Source: Oidiodendron maius Zn
Lineage: Eukaryota > Ascomycota > Leotiomycetes > Myxotrichaceae
DNA length: 64,000 nucleotides
Direction: 5' to 3'
Assembly (NCBI GenBank): GCA_000827325.1
Contig: KN832884.1
Span: 408,953-472,952 of the forward strand
The translations under genes and the position numbers were made by a program. Of this stretch, positions 10,573 through 23,648 are shown piece by piece (positions within the stretch are counted from its first letter, which is position 1; each line of letters opens with the position of its first letter). The notes beneath the pieces were generated by a model. That model searched no databases and was not told where the DNA came from. It worked only from the letters and a program-made list of their open reading frames with translations.

Positions 10573-13500
10573 CTCTGCAAGTCTCTTAGGTTCTAGAGAG
10601 GTTCACCGTCGTTATATCTTATCAACTCGGTGTGACGAATGTGCTGTTGGAGGCGTAGGAATGTCCTTGGACGTAGGAGGAGACGGTGCAGATTGATAAA
10701 CAGTGGTTTGAGTTTATTTCGCAGGAGCGAAAGTCGAGAGTATGTAATAAGAGGGAGGAAAATGGGTGCCTGGGGATTGTACTTGAAGAAGGGACGCGTG
10801 GCCTACAGCCCCAACCGGGAATTGTGGAGAGCTGATAGCCGATTGGTGGACAAGCTGGTTATGTCAGCACCACCCTGGAACGAGAAATATCCCAATAGGG
10901 GGATTTATTCTTGGGTACAGTCGCCGTTTCACACTCCTGGTAAACTGTGTCAAGGCAGCCGTCAAAGACCACTGATAAACCGCTTTGATGAGAGATATCT
11001 CATCTTCATCCACGGTCTATTCTTCTCCTCTTCTCTCTCGAATGTCTTCACAATCCAAGACAACCGTCATCAACTGCCGCCCCGTATTCCAAACTGTCCG
11101 CGCGACGCTGCACTGCCTCACTAATCTTGTACCAGCCTGTCCACTCCTCGCCCAATCGCCGGCTCGCCGCGTGGCAAGAAACTTGCTCTGACCGCATATC
11201 AGCTCCCAGTAACACAATGCCCTATCTCTCGCTGGGCCAACCAACCTCGTGTCGCCAATCCCTCTTCGCCCCTACCAGCATTCTGGAACTTCCGCCTTCG
11301 AAAAATCCACAGAGCCAATGCGAGCTGAATTCTTCATTCTCCTTAGTGGGCCCGGGGTCTCTGCTGTGTCTGGACCACTCCCGCCTGGACCGTCCGGATC
11401 TCCACCTTTGTGGGCGGGAATAGTATCATCGACCCTGTTCCTATGCTCCGTGTCCGGGCATAACTCCAGCTATTCTCCCCCCTTTTTCCAAGCCCGCGCG
11501 CATCTCTCTCAATGCAGTTTCATGTTTGGCGCCTGGTACTGGAGAAGACACGACGGGTAGTTCCTCTCTCGCTGGTGGGTCGGTTACGTACGCAGAGCAC
11601 AGCATAGCACTGCACTGCACGAATCCCCCTATCCTCCTCCTTCGTATTGCCATCGTAGTAATATTCCGATCAGCCTCCCTCTAATCTCCACTCAGAGAAA
11701 AGTCCTGCGTGCGAGTCCGAGCTGCTTCGCCTCCGGATCGACATCATCACCGCCATGCACACCAGCCAGAGGGGGATAGGTAAAGTGCTATGCTGAGCTC
11801 CTGCTCAGCGTCGGGATGGGTGTTTCCCGTTCCTCGGTCCTCGGTCCTCCGTCCTCCGTTTTGTGCAAGGCAAGTCAGCACTATGCCCCATACGAAAGCA
11901 AAGGCTTATCAATGCGAATGCGAGATGGCGGCCTGCATACCTTTTGAGGCAGCAGTTGTTGCTTCGCCTGGAACATCGATGATCTCATTCGTTCGTGGCG
12001 CGGGAAAAAGCCACATTCAGTGCGCTCCCGGATAGGGCTGATGCTTATGCTGGGCACAGCTTAGAATCCGCATATTTGGAACCGGAGCGAACAGCGACGA
12101 ACGATTTGGATTTGAATGCGAAATAGATGAATTTCATTTTGATACACCGAGTGGCATGACGTCAGGAGCTGAAAGTTTGGCTTCATCAGAGCGAACTTGA
12201 GTTGCATTTATTTCTTCCTTGTTCGTGAGTTTGTCGGACAGCATCACATAATTACTCCGTGATCTTGCAGGAGCAAAAGCCAACAGCTCTGCTGCTGTAA
12301 AAACGACAGCCTGCAATTATTTACTGTGAAAATAGCTCCGGCGCGGCCACAATTACTGCCTGTATTCCCAGCGTTCCTTATACTTTCAATTATTTTTAGG
12401 ACTGTACAGGCCTATTCTCCTTAGGTAGAGGAAAGAGTACAAAGATCGCAGAGAACTAGTAACAAGAGACAGAGATCGTGTTTGTATTTCTTGTTTCTAT
12501 TAGTATTAAAAACCACGTGGGGAGCTCAGCCAGAAGTAGCAATAGGTTTTTATTCAAGTAGTAAGATTACCATGTACAAAAATGTCGATCTCTATACACT
12601 AATATTACTATTGCTCCAGGCTGCTAATAGAAAGATGACCTATGATAAGGAGTTTGACATAAACGATGAGGCCATTGAAAAAGCTTATACCATCACTGGG
12701 ATATGCTGCAACAAAGGCACGTACAAGAGTATCGAGGGAAAAGGTATGAGGATTAAGTCCAAGCAGCTCAAAACGTCAAATCGATAACGCGGATATCGAT
12801 GATGAGATTTGTTATATTGCTAATTTCCTTTCATTACCATTCTTTTGTTGCGGTTATTTTGCCGCAAATGTTTGGCCTGAGAGGCAATTGGATCCTGTAA
12901 AGATGTATGAGGGCATCCTTACTTTTCGAAAGGCCCTTTTCTCATATCTATTAAATGTTGCTGTAGACTGTGATATCCCAGCCTAGTCCCGCCGGCTGAA
13001 TCATATTGCTTCCAAAGATAGATCTTACTGTAGCATTACCTCATAAATCTCTTTGTTGGCCAATTCTTGCTTCTCGTCATTAAGGGGTGCAAGTTGAATT
13101 GTTGAGATCCATTGTGTAGCCTTTGCAAATAGCTTTTATAGGTCTTGATCATGGGCATATTAGCAGTAAATGTTATTAGCACGTATAGTTATAGAAATCT
13201 GTTCCCCAGAACTCTAAGATATGGACAAATACCCTTTTAAGATGGTATGACGAAGACTTGGCTTTATTATAGATCGCCTCTTAGGATTAGGAGGCGGTAA
13301 AGTAGAGGATGATGGAGCTGCGATCTCTAAATTGATAAAAAAAACTAGCTATAGATTTGCGATTTTCCCTAACTGGAGATGTCATTATATGTTTTGATAA
13401 GGGCTTGATTTTTAAAGGTAAAAATCAACCACTTTATATTGTGTGTGAATTGGGAAATCGTCATGGAAGGAGCGTGCATCATATTTATTACTGGTATATT

Positions 13501-14259
13501 CACTGACATTGCTTTCTTATGTGCTTCTGATCTCACGCACCATTTGGTACAGCCTTCACGCTATTGTCATCCTCGTGCTTTTGTGTTTGTGGCAGTTTAG
13601 TAATAATATTTTGGCGTACTTGGATATTATAGACAGCCCAGAAAAATCATAGAACAAGTATGAAGTGGAGCCGGCCTGTGCGAAGGGTTTGACTATTTGA
13701 AGATACATACCAATAGAGGTGAATAAAGCCACATGAGGTACGACTCTATCAAGCATAGATCTTAATTGTTGAGGTTTGCTGTTTGATTCTCTTTCAGTTA
13801 GTCTATTCAGAAAGCTTTCTCGACTATTGAGTTAGCCAATAAAGTTTTGAATGATATACTCTTCCGAAATATATGCTACTCGGTACCTGCTTGGGGCGTG
13901 ATGATTATCTTGTCTTGTATTGTGCCCCTATATCCATCATGTGAATTTCCAGTACTTTCTGCATGCATATTTTTGAGCTCGAATAAAGAAATCCGACCAT
14001 GGCATTATTCCAGGAGGGAGGAAAGATCGATAAGAATAATAAAATCAAAGTAACATTGTGAAATTCTTATTTTACTCTCTTCACTTTTCAATGTCAGAGG
14101 CAAAATCCATGTCCCCACCTCCAACCCCCTTACCGTCACCCGCCACCCGTCACCAGTCAACCTCCCAAAACCCCACAGCACTCCTAGCACCCCTCCATCG
14201 ACTCCGCGGTCCCATGTTCCAAAAAGCCCCAACAAATTTCAATGCTTCCCTCTCTCCCC
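10573..14259. other. long upstream region of the bZIP gene and an ORF-poor, possibly decayed segment
   Basis: The first 1.5 kb is GC-balanced and resembles a large fungal promoter/5' leader. From about 12.4 to 13.9 kb the sequence is richer in A/T and carries short coding-like pieces in several frames (for example 12482-12787 plus, an open stretch to about 12984, and 13556-13756 minus) that do not join by convincing introns. No family was recognised, and no transposase or reverse-transcriptase motif was seen. I treat it as gene-free or decayed. Confidence 0.4.
12157..12164. promoter_or_regulatory. perfect CRE/ATF palindrome TGACGTCA
   Basis: The 8 bp palindrome TGACGTCA is the consensus site of ATF/CREB-type bZIP dimers. 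It lies about 1.6 kb upstream of the bZIP start codon. Use as an autoregulatory or stress site is inference only; an 8-mer can occur by chance in a window of this size. Confidence 0.25.
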
Positions 14260-14769
14260 TTAAACATTTGTTCCTTCAATATAGTTCCTAACCCATCCAC
14301 AGTCATTATCCCACACCATCCCCTTATCAACCTCCTGCTCAATCCACTCCTCCATGCAGAAATCGCATACCTTAAGAGCTAACCGCTCCTGTACTTTCCC
14401 CGAGACCACGGGTGGCATCCGCTTCCTCAGTTTATTCTGTCTTTTTGCTTTCTTGCTGTCATCTTTTACCTCTCCTTGTTTCTTATATCTCCATTCCTGA
14501 GCTAACTTATCCCTGCCATCATCCAGATTCTCCTCCTTAACGCCCTCCTTCCTAGTCGTTTCATTTTGCGGTAATAGTCGAGGCTTCTGTGTATTGGCTG
14601 GAGGGTTTGGCAAAGTGGTTTTTGGTTTTTGGTCCTTTAATGCTGTAAAAGGGCGAGGATTCGGATTGTACAAGCAGGGTGAGCAGTCCCGCAGTGACTT
14701 TGAGCAGGGCACGAGCACTTCGAATGTGATGCAGTTGCATCGGTGTATGTTACGGGTATATCTGCACAT
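14260..14769 (-). CDS. small hypothetical protein with N-terminal cysteine motif
   Basis: Single-exon frame of 169 residues starting with ATG at 14769. The N-terminus has Cys at 2, 11, 13, 22, 29 and 32 (MCRYTRNIHRCNC then PCSKSLRDCSPC), and a further CDFCMEEW pair sits near the C-terminus. The middle is Lys/Glu-rich and probably disordered. Short proteins with this N-terminal Cys/His pattern are very common in filamentous ascomycetes and may bind a metal ion, but none has a role that I can name. No signal peptide and no membrane helix are visible. Confidence 0.55.
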   Translation of the reverse strand: MCRYTRNIHRCNCITFEVLVPCSKSLRDCSPCLYNPNPRPFTALKDQKPKTTLPNPPANTQKPRLLPQNETTRKEGVKEENLDDGRDKLAQEWRYKKQGEVKDDSKKAKRQNKLRKRMPPVVSGKVQERLALKVCDFCMEEWIEQEVDKGMVWDNDCGWVRNYIEGTNV

Positions 14770-16117
14770 TGCCGATGCCTTGTCCTAATTTTATTCTGGC
14801 TTGGAGTGTGATGATTTGAGAATGGGAATGTTGTTTTGAAGGTTGGTCTTATCTTGCTGTATGGCCCAGGCAAGAAAATACGGGAAGAACATGAAGGAAC
14901 TAATAATGGATAAAGGATGGATGGTAAGAAAAAGTTGCCCTTGCTGAGTCGTCGTGTTTCCGGGGCGTTCTATATTGTTGGTATAATAGGGTGAGTGAAT
15001 CCAGTGATGCAATCTGTTCCGTCACTCACCGTTGTAATATACATACATATTGTAAGAAATGTTGGCCACTTGGTAAGGAGAAGCACAAGTTGGAAATTAA
15101 ATCTCACGATATGAAGTTCGTTGTTCATCCTCCCCCCTTTTGTGGCTCGCTTAATATCGTTACATCTAGAGTCGTATCACTTCGCCATCTGTTGAGGTAT
15201 ACATACTAGGATATTGAGAGATATTTTTCCCGCATATTTACTAGAAATAATGTGCAAAATGCCACTTCTTCTGATATTCTGAATCCGCCAGGTCTGTGTG
15301 CTGGCAAGTGGTCAATACCAAAGAAACGCTTAAACTTTGGCTTGAAGTTATTAACTGAATTAGATGAATGAGCCTTTGCCTTTTAGCAAGCACTCAAGAG
15401 TAGAAGCTCTTCTTTAACGACATAAATTATAGAACTTTGACCTCTATCAATTGAATTATAAAAGGAATTCGAAACCAGTTACTCAACTAGGCGAAGAGAA
15501 ATGGGAATATGGAAATTTTCTTGAAGAATACTTCAGGAATTAAAACCAAAATATTCGGTTAGCCTTGTTTAATCTCTTAGAAACCTCCTGAAGAAGAGGT
15601 GAAAGACTTTATTTCAGCTGCATTTTTTGGGGAGGTAAAGTTTGGTTGACAGAGCTTGGTTGATAAAGTTGTGCTTGCAACGTTTGTCAACGTACCAGAT
15701 TTTATTTACGACCACTCGAAGGGATAGTAACTACTTAAAATCCCCGCTCCTTCCGACCTTAATATAGGTTCGCTATTGTGTCACAAATTGGATAATTTCT
15801 TTGAGGAGAGATTTTTGCCATTAGGCGATAAAGGGGATTCGCATTTAAACGAGGCTTTCCTCTGAAGTAGAAAACATTGTGTATATGAAGTGGGAGTAGA
15901 GAACGAGAGGGTGATATGCAAAGTAGAATAATGGTTATTAGTAAATACCCGACCCAGGGGAGATCTCATTAGGCCGAGTTGATCAGAGTATCGAGTGTTC
16001 TCAGCTATTTCTATCGAGGTGTGTGTTGAATACCATCAAACTCCAGTTTAAATGCGAGCCACCCATTGGGAATCTTGCCTTGAAACAAATACCAAACGCC
16101 CCTTGCTTCTATATCTA
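14770..16117. other. intergenic region, nothing recognised
   Basis: A/T-rich sequence between two minus-strand genes. Short open frames show no domain, codon bias or splice structure. It should include the promoter of the Cys-motif gene (near 14.8 kb) and the 3' flank of adenine deaminase (near 16.1 kb). Confidence 0.4.
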
Positions 16118-17179
16118 TCATTCATACTTCGCCACCAAAGCCTGAACCTTCTGCAGCAATGCAGACTTCCTTTCCTCATCACACCAACTTCCCTCTATAG
16201 CTCCATCGGCGATGTATTTCCATTCCTTAAACGTCAAATTAAACGCCTCCTGAACCGCGCAGTAATTATCCAGGATATAGCCCCCAAAATATGCCGGATC
16301 GTCACTGTTCACACTGAACCTAACTCCCTCATCCAAAAACGTTCGTACTGGTAGCTCAGACACACTCTGGACACACCTCAATCGAACGTTGCTCAGCGGA
16401 CACATTGTCACCAATGTCTTATTCCTAGCTATCCTCTTCATCAAGACATCATCCTCCACAACCCTAATTCCATGATCGATCCTCTCCACATGGCAGTTAT
16501 CTAACGCGCCACTGATGTACGACGCATCTCCCTCTTCTCCTGCATGCGCCGTGCGCCTGATGCCCCCGTCCTTCGCAGAGATGTAGACCTCTCTGAAAAG
16601 CTCTGGGGGAAAGCCGACCTCACTACTGTCCAATCCAATCCCCGCCACAGTCCCATCAGAGAAATGTCCAAGCGCCTGTGCAGCATTAAACGTTTGCTTT
16701 GCGTCCCCAGCTGGCAAGTGTCTCAAGAAGCACAAAATAAGCTTTGATGATATGCTAAAATCTTTCCTTGCTCTCTCCTGCGCAGCACTCAGACCCTTCA
16801 CAACAGTATCATATGCCACTCCTCTCGAAGTGTGCGCCTGCGGATCGAAGAAGATCTCCGCGTGGTGCACACCATCGGCGTGGGCCCGACAAAAGTACTC
16901 GTAGGCAAGGGACTCGAAGTCTGCGCTGGACAACAAGACGGACATTCCGATGAAGTAGTAGTGCAGGAAGTCATCGAGAGACGAGAACTGCTCGTATCGT
17001 GTAGAGAGGGCAGCGGGGGACGCAAAGGCGGGGTCGATGGCGGGAGAGGGGAGGGCGATGTTGTTTGTGGCAGCGAGGCGGAAGAGGAGAGTAGGCGATA
17101 GGGAGCCTTCGATGTGGAGGTGATGCTCGCATTTAGGGAGAGCTTGAAGGAAGTCGTGGGTGCGGCTTGATAGGCACAT
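16118..17179 (-). CDS. aah1: adenine deaminase
   Basis: Single exon of 353 residues. I start at the ATG at 17179 (MCLSSRTHDFLQALPKCEHH) because this matches the family N-terminus; the 60 residues of open frame further upstream are unrelated in character. The metal-dependent deaminase motifs are in order: HHLHIEG (His 20 and His 22 as zinc ligands, substrate Glu 24), the HAGEEGD block with the catalytic Glu, VERIDHGIRVVED, and SVNSDDPAYFGG with the catalytic Asp. The MCPLSNVRL and SDDPAYFGGY spellings are of the fungal Aah1 type, which converts adenine to hypoxanthine plus ammonia in purine salvage, rather than of classical adenosine deaminase. It should act in cytosol and nucleus. Length is as expected for the family. 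Confidence 0.93.
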   Translation of the reverse strand: MCLSSRTHDFLQALPKCEHHLHIEGSLSPTLLFRLAATNNIALPSPAIDPAFASPAALSTRYEQFSSLDDFLHYYFIGMSVLLSSADFESLAYEYFCRAHADGVHHAEIFFDPQAHTSRGVAYDTVVKGLSAAQERARKDFSISSKLILCFLRHLPAGDAKQTFNAAQALGHFSDGTVAGIGLDSSEVGFPPELFREVYISAKDGGIRRTAHAGEEGDASYISGALDNCHVERIDHGIRVVEDDVLMKRIARNKTLVTMCPLSNVRLRCVQSVSELPVRTFLDEGVRFSVNSDDPAYFGGYILDNYCAVQEAFNLTFKEWKYIADGAIEGSWCDEERKSALLQKVQALVAKYE

Positions 17180-20100
17180 CTTGAGGATGGTGAGGAGGAG
17201 GTTGTTGGTAGGAATAAGAGGAAGGAAAGACGCGGAAAGAGTGATGATAAGCCTTCTATATATCTGCAGGAGAATAAAAGTAAATTCAGAGGAAAGTATG
17301 AGATGCGGAATTGTCAATTGACTGTCGATATCTATCAATTCGCCTGGTATCGACTTCAATCAATGCCAAAGCCCCCACTGCCCCTCCAAGACGAAGATAT
17401 TTTTTTCAGTCGGCAGAATCCGACCGTCTGGAAAGCGGTGGCGGCCATTTCCGCAATGCTGAAAAGAGGTACCCGCCAGGTACCCGGAACACCAGCATTG
17501 ACGATGATGAAGTCGCGATTTCACATCGCATCATTTAGAGACTGACATCCGCAATGGGGGGCTTTTGAACCTGGTCTGTTTATTCTGACCTGCCGGAGTC
17601 CATTATTCCATCCCATTTCCCAAACGAACATGTTTCCAAGGCTGGAGGGATCATGCGATCGTCGTGTTCTCTCCAAGACGCCGGGAAGTGGCCGTAATTA
17701 CCACATTCAAGCACACCTACTGGATGGGGTATTATCTGTGGAAGAACAGTCCACCAATCTCACTGGTTCGGCCGTCAGCTTTCAGCTCTGCCGAAGTATG
17801 TACGTAAGTGTTATCCAGCAGGGCAGCCGTCCATCCGTCCGTTTGGGCTGGCTGGGTTAATTTGCTAGAAGATTACTGCATGTGGTCAAAACGAGGGTCT
17901 CCCTTCATGCGCTCCCTCCCCCAGCCCGACCTTCCCGACCTGAGAGCCGTCCAGGAGCCTATCTGTATAACCGAGGTGAGATTTCCCGTCCAAAAAAATG
18001 TATCACATTCCGTACAGTAGGCCAGCCACAGCCGCCTGGTCCGCATGCTTTAGGATCCTCCCTACTGCAGATACTGTGTCACCAAGATAGTGCGGATCTG
18101 TACCGTTCACTTCGTATCACTTATCCGAAAGCAACATCGCGAGCGCATGCCTACATCCAACAGCGCCGACGTCCTAGTACTATCTGTACATGGGAATGCG
18201 GCAGGTCGGAGATTCCTGACTGCATCGGCCGCCCTAAGATCGGAACGCTGGACCATGGACGACTGCTCAAGGCTTGCTCCTTGCAACGACCGGCCCCCGT
18301 CTGACCTAGTGCGCGCGGCGAGTTGGGATTGCTGGGAAGATCGGCTGGGAGGCTTTCCACTCGGCGTTGGGAATGGAGTCTTGGAGGGGCAGCCCAGGTA
18401 TGAGACAGCAAGTAGAATGCGTAGGAGGCCACGAAATATCGGTTAGCTTCAAAGCATGGGTGTGCCTTCCAAGGTGAAAGGGGGTAAGCCGGTGGTTTGA
18501 CGGTGGTGCGATTGACGGAGGCCGCCAATCTATACGAAAAGAACGAAGAAACTAGCCTCTTCCTCCCCGTCCTGTACGGAGAAGTTTCGTAAGGGAGGGC
18601 GATAATACGAACAACGGTAGCGGGCAAATTACGGTTTAATGTGCAGCGTCGCCATTCAAAGGCCGTCTTGATGTTGGTTCCCAGGGCCCGGTTTCAGGGA
18701 TACATTCGGGAACTCTACCGGCAAACCATATTCAAGGGCTGGATCTGCAAGCATCGTCCCGCCCGTACATTACATGCTGTAGGTGTAGGGACAGGAAGGC
18801 TGTTCCCCGCCAGCTGGTGAGGTGAGATTTGGGGTCGAAGGTGTTGCGTGTAGATATTGAGTTTTATTTGAATCACCACTCTGAACTTTAAGCTCCAGGG
18901 CGGACTACTTTGCCTTCCACTCGTGAATCTTCTCAACTCCACGATCTACGTGACACCCAGATAAAGCCCATGACCTGGCTCTGTGTAACTAGGACAGAAT
19001 TGGCTCCCGCCTCTCGCCAAATTCTTGTGTCACTGCTGCCCGATAAGCCTCCATCCGCGCCTTCAGGGCCTTGTACCGTATCTCCGCCCCCAACCATCCC
19101 AATTCCCCATCGCCCTAGTCTGCAGTCCCCTCCCAGACGGGAGCCAGGCGCCGGAAAATATGGGTTACACAGCACAGGGCTGACCCTTACCAAGGGAGGA
19201 AAAAGCAAAGGCTTGAAGGGGAACCCCTCGGATGTTCCCTTAAGAAGAGCTGTAGGGGGTTTTTACTTTTCCGTGTGTAAACGTTTTCCCGTGAGCTAAG
19301 GACCGCTTTCGTAGTGTGCCAATCACTTTCCTAATTTTCAAGATGCTGCAAGCATCTTGCCTCCAGCGCAATTCGTCGTGCTGAGCGTTGAGGGCTTTAT
19401 TTCTACCCGCCGAAGTTAATACTGAAGACCCGCTATATTTTCGTACCCCCCTCCTCAGGTGAAAGATGCTGTATATATGAAAGTGATATATACATCCTAA
19501 CAAAACACGATGGTTGGTATTCCTTCATCGTCAGCGAGTGTAAAAGACGGACCGTCTCGGCACTATTGAGTCATGAGCTGGATGATTGCACTGACTACAT
19601 GACGTTTTTTGCCTCCCTACGGTGGCATATCTTACTGTGCGCAAAGCCTTGTATGATGTATATGCGGAAGATGCTGGGCAGGCACATCTCGTGTCTTATG
19701 TATGGTGGGCGGCCATGTAGGCAGGTACAGGTCGCGGAACGGAAGCATTCACCCGGAATAAGAATATTACTTTGTCCTGCCATACCTGAAGTTGCTCTAT
19801 TCTACCAGCGCCGAGTTTCAACAAAAGCTTACGTTGACTGAGGATAGGCGCCCGGGGAGATATGGGGTCTAGATTTTCACAGCCCTGTGAGAGGCACGCT
19901 TGGGCAAAGGTAGGACCTCTTCGGCACCTGCGGCATAGATGGGAATGAGGCTTGAACGGGATGGAAGTTTTAAAAAGCCTCCCTTCCCGCGACTAAGAGA
20001 AGCTTTGTGAGGGGGGGGGGGTGTTACGTGGTCTTTAGAGGTGGGCCCTTGGGTGTCAGAATTTGGATGTCAGAAAGGCTTTCTCATGTACAGGTGATCT

Positions 20101-23100
20101 TGGCAATAGTAACTGTATGCCTAGGCAGTCTGGGGATTGCTGCAGCGCTTCCGGGTCGGAAGTAGCCATACCGAGAGAGCCGGGTTTATATTGATGATGG
20201 GTGCGGTAACTGCTGCGTCCATCACACCAATATATGAGATGTGATCAACGCATCCTGTGGTACAAGAGATGCTGAGCGACCGGGACTACCTTGCGGAGGA
20301 GGAGAGGATGGCGCCCATACCAGGACAGTACCACTAATTCGGGTTTCACCGCCACTTTCAACTGCAGAAGTATAACGGGCAAGCAATAGCCAGGGCCCGG
20401 GGCAGAAGGTAAGGCTATATGCGTGCGTGGTTTGCACGAGTTTGAGACGTGGTACAGAAGGCAGGATCGCCTGTGATTGAGCATGATTCTGATCTTACTG
20501 CTGTCAACCACGAGACATCGGACAATTATTTAGTAAGGCCTTGGTCAGCTCTACCTGACTACGGCGCATGAATGGCGAAGGCCTTCTTGTTTCCAAGATA
20601 TAGCCTATGCTCTCTCGCAACTCTGACTCTCTGCGGAGGCTCAGAAAGAGGAAGATAAAAGCGTGTTGCTTTCACTCACCTACGCAAACGGCCCCCAACA
20701 TGGTATGGAACAGGTTTGTGCTCGTACGTACAATACTACCGCATATTAAGCACTATTCAGTACACTTCCGGGCGACTTCTCGTCGCTCCGACCAACGTGC
20801 GCCAACATCCTGGCACCGCAACCCTCGCATAGAAGCGCTGTACTGGGCGGCGGGACTTTCATGGCTGTTCCCGCTGCTGCCCACTCATGGATGCATGTGT
20901 CCGGACGAGGCCGAGATCAGGGCAGCATTGGGTCGCGGCAGGGCAGAGGGCAGCACCCAAAGGGGAAGACCACCGCACCCAGCAGTTCCGCACAGGAATA
21001 ATACGGGGCGCTATTGCCCATCCTTCCCGGCTGCCCATTCCCGGCTGAAACGCTCGCAATGGCCGGATGGGCATGCACGTGGCACTCGACGGCCATCATC
21101 ATCCATGGCCAGAACTAAGCCAAGGGACCCTGCGGGAATCCCACAGTATCAGGAAGACTGTGGGTGGTGTTTGCGGTTACGGTAGATGAGTTTCCTCACC
21201 GGCGGGATTCTCCAGCCGAGCTGGCCGAAGAATGGATATGGCACGGCATTCTTCTCTTAAGTGCGTCATGGGAGATGCCAATGCTACGCCTGGTAATAAG
21301 AAAGGAGACAGGACAGGAGCTGGGCAACGGGAGAAGAATACTGTAGTGCAAACAAGCCACAGCTTCCTCAATTCCCATCTCCTCCGCCTCCTCTTGCTCT
21401 GGCTCCCCACACCGACCAGCCGAACCGCCACCTGAATCCCCCGCTGATCTTGCTTGCATCCAGCCAAACCGTCGAGATTCCTCCGGTGGCCTGTCACATC
21501 GTCTCCTTGGTGCGTTCCGCCTATGGGAAGTACTCCGAGCGAGCAGAGGCGTCTGCTGGTGCTACCTGGCTTGGCCCTCCACATCCCGGGGTGGGGGACC
21601 AACTGATCGTCTGCCAAGTATGACCCTCTTGTTTGAGGTGGAGGTCAAAAACTACTTCTCTAGCTACTGCACCACCTGTTGGATTGTTCTTGTACACTTG
21701 TCACTGCCAGAGACGCCCCACCAAGCCCGCTCCCCTCACATGTTCAGTCTGGCCCTTACCCGAGATTGCTAGTGATCTGACGTTGATATACAACATCGGC
21801 TTCACCATCTGCTGGGCTGCTACTACCGAGACTCCTCTCCGACTCTCAGTATCCAGGCTGCCGAGGTGCCGTGGGTGCAGTGCCTACGTCCTTTTCTTCT
21901 AGCAGCCTCCAGCGTCCACGCGTTCCGCCTACGTATGCACTTCCTTCTCAAACAGCCTTCCGGTACTACCTTTCGACGGCTACCCCCGTCGGCAGCAGCG
22001 CATCTCGGAACCCGCGACTGCGCCCAAGACGGCTTTTCCTGTCCCTAAAAGCGCTGGAGTTCCCTACTGCAGTGTCTCCGTGCCTCTGTCACAGCCTCAG
22101 TGCTAGCACCCCTACGCCACGCCCGGCGAGAGAGCTGCATAGCTGCATGTGCGACCTCCAGCGCCTAGTCGGAACAAGGTTCTCGCGCAAGAAACTCCCC
22201 GTCCAGGTGTGTGTACTTTCTTCGCCCCTCTGCCTGTCTATGCTGTCTTCTTCGTACCTGTTGCCGTGTCCTGCACACACCCCTATCCCCAGCGGAATTT
22301 TCAAGGGGCGGACAGTCCAGTCGGCCCCGAGCAGCGTTTTCCTCTCTCGGCCCCCCATGACTTCCTTTTAGGCGCATAATGCACATCATTTCCTGCGTGG
22401 CGGGTGTTCTTCTCGGGGTGACCAAGGGTCACGACTACGCACTCTGAGGACTAAGCACGCTTCCATGTACTGTACACGTCTGCAAGTGCGGCAAGTCATC
22501 TGCCTGTTTCATCCCTTCCCTCTGCTCTGTTCGGGGTAAGAGGCACGCTACTTCGGGCGCTGGACGGAGGCCTCCCCTGTCCCTCATCCACCGCTCGGCA
22601 GCTCTACACAACATAGCTGGCTCTAGAGCGCCTGTTGAGTGCTATCCCCGGCTATCACCTATCTGATCCTTTCTGCAATCTCCTCTCCTGACCTGCCGAT
22701 TGGCCTGTGCTTCCTCCTGAACAGAGTATAACCTCCGTTACCTACTGGACAAGCAAGGGCGCCTTGCCCTCCATCGCTGGGAAACTGTACGAGCATCTGC
22801 CCCAACAAGTGGCCCACCTGGCTGCTTCCGTAGGCACGAGAGCCCGGAGCGCTGGCATGATCTTGGTAGGGCCCTGGCAACCCTTCCCTACTCAAACCAC
22901 TCCATCTGCTGAAGGGCTCTGCTCCCGATGTCCCTTGTTCGGAGTGGGCTGAGATGGTGTTTTCCTCGGCCTAGTATTACTCCAGATTTTTTTCAATCAG
23001 CCTTAAAGTGGAAGGCCTACTACCGCTTACGCTTCCCGTCATATACCCTCCAACTTCACACCACCCCCCACCGCTCTCACCCAGAACCATACAAGCAGCC

Positions 23101-23648
23101 CTCTCCTGGCGTAATTTTTTACCCTTCTCGTCTTCCACCAGTAACGTTTCGTTTCGCGCTTCTGGCGGACCTTGCTGATCAATGCATTGTAGCAACACCC
23201 TAAGTGTAACATAAGTTTGCTACCGACGCCTGCCTCGTCCCTTGCTTTTGGCATTGGCGGGGCGCTTTCCTAGCTGGCCGCCGTCGCTCCGTAGACGTGC
23301 ATCGGAAGTTAGCAGCCCTGGGGTCACACCGTTGTCTGCAGACCGGAGGCGTCGCGGATCATCCAGATCCTTGAAGGGAAATCCGTTCCATTTCGCTGAG
23401 GGGATCATCCTCCTCTTACTAACATAATATTTTGCCGGTTCGTCAGGATCCTTATATTCGCTGCATTTGACGAGAGAACCCAAGACCTTACTTGCTGTGA
23501 ATCCTATTCTTTCGTCTCTGCTGGCGGGGCCTTGGAGCGAGTTGTGCCATGAGGCTGGACCTCTGACCGTCCACGGCTACAACATTCAAGACTCCACCAA
23601 CTCTCGCTGTTACCTCTAATTTGAAAGCGCAGGTGCTTGACCTTTATA
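17180..23648. other. 6.5 kb gene-free region ahead of a Zn2Cys6 factor
   Basis: This region is GC-balanced rather than A/T-rich, has many short frames on both strands and none with a domain. The Zn2Cys6 gene begins at its right end, so much of it is probably promoter and long 5' leader, as is frequent for fungal regulatory genes. Noted inside: an 11-G run at 20011-20021 and a perfect 8-bp-arm hairpin at 19339-19359. C/T-rich tracts grow denser towards 23 kb. Confidence 0.45.
19339..19359. repeat. short perfect inverted repeat (8-bp arms, 5-nt loop)
   Basis: The arms CAAGATGC and GCATCTTG flank the loop TGCAA. It lies in the gene-free region and is not followed by a T tract on either strand. 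No role is assigned. Confidence 0.45.

Noticed and set aside
20607-21617. Frames of 192 (plus) and 146 (minus) residues
   Set aside because: No motifs, Arg/Pro/Ser-rich chance composition, and mutually overlapping on opposite strands.
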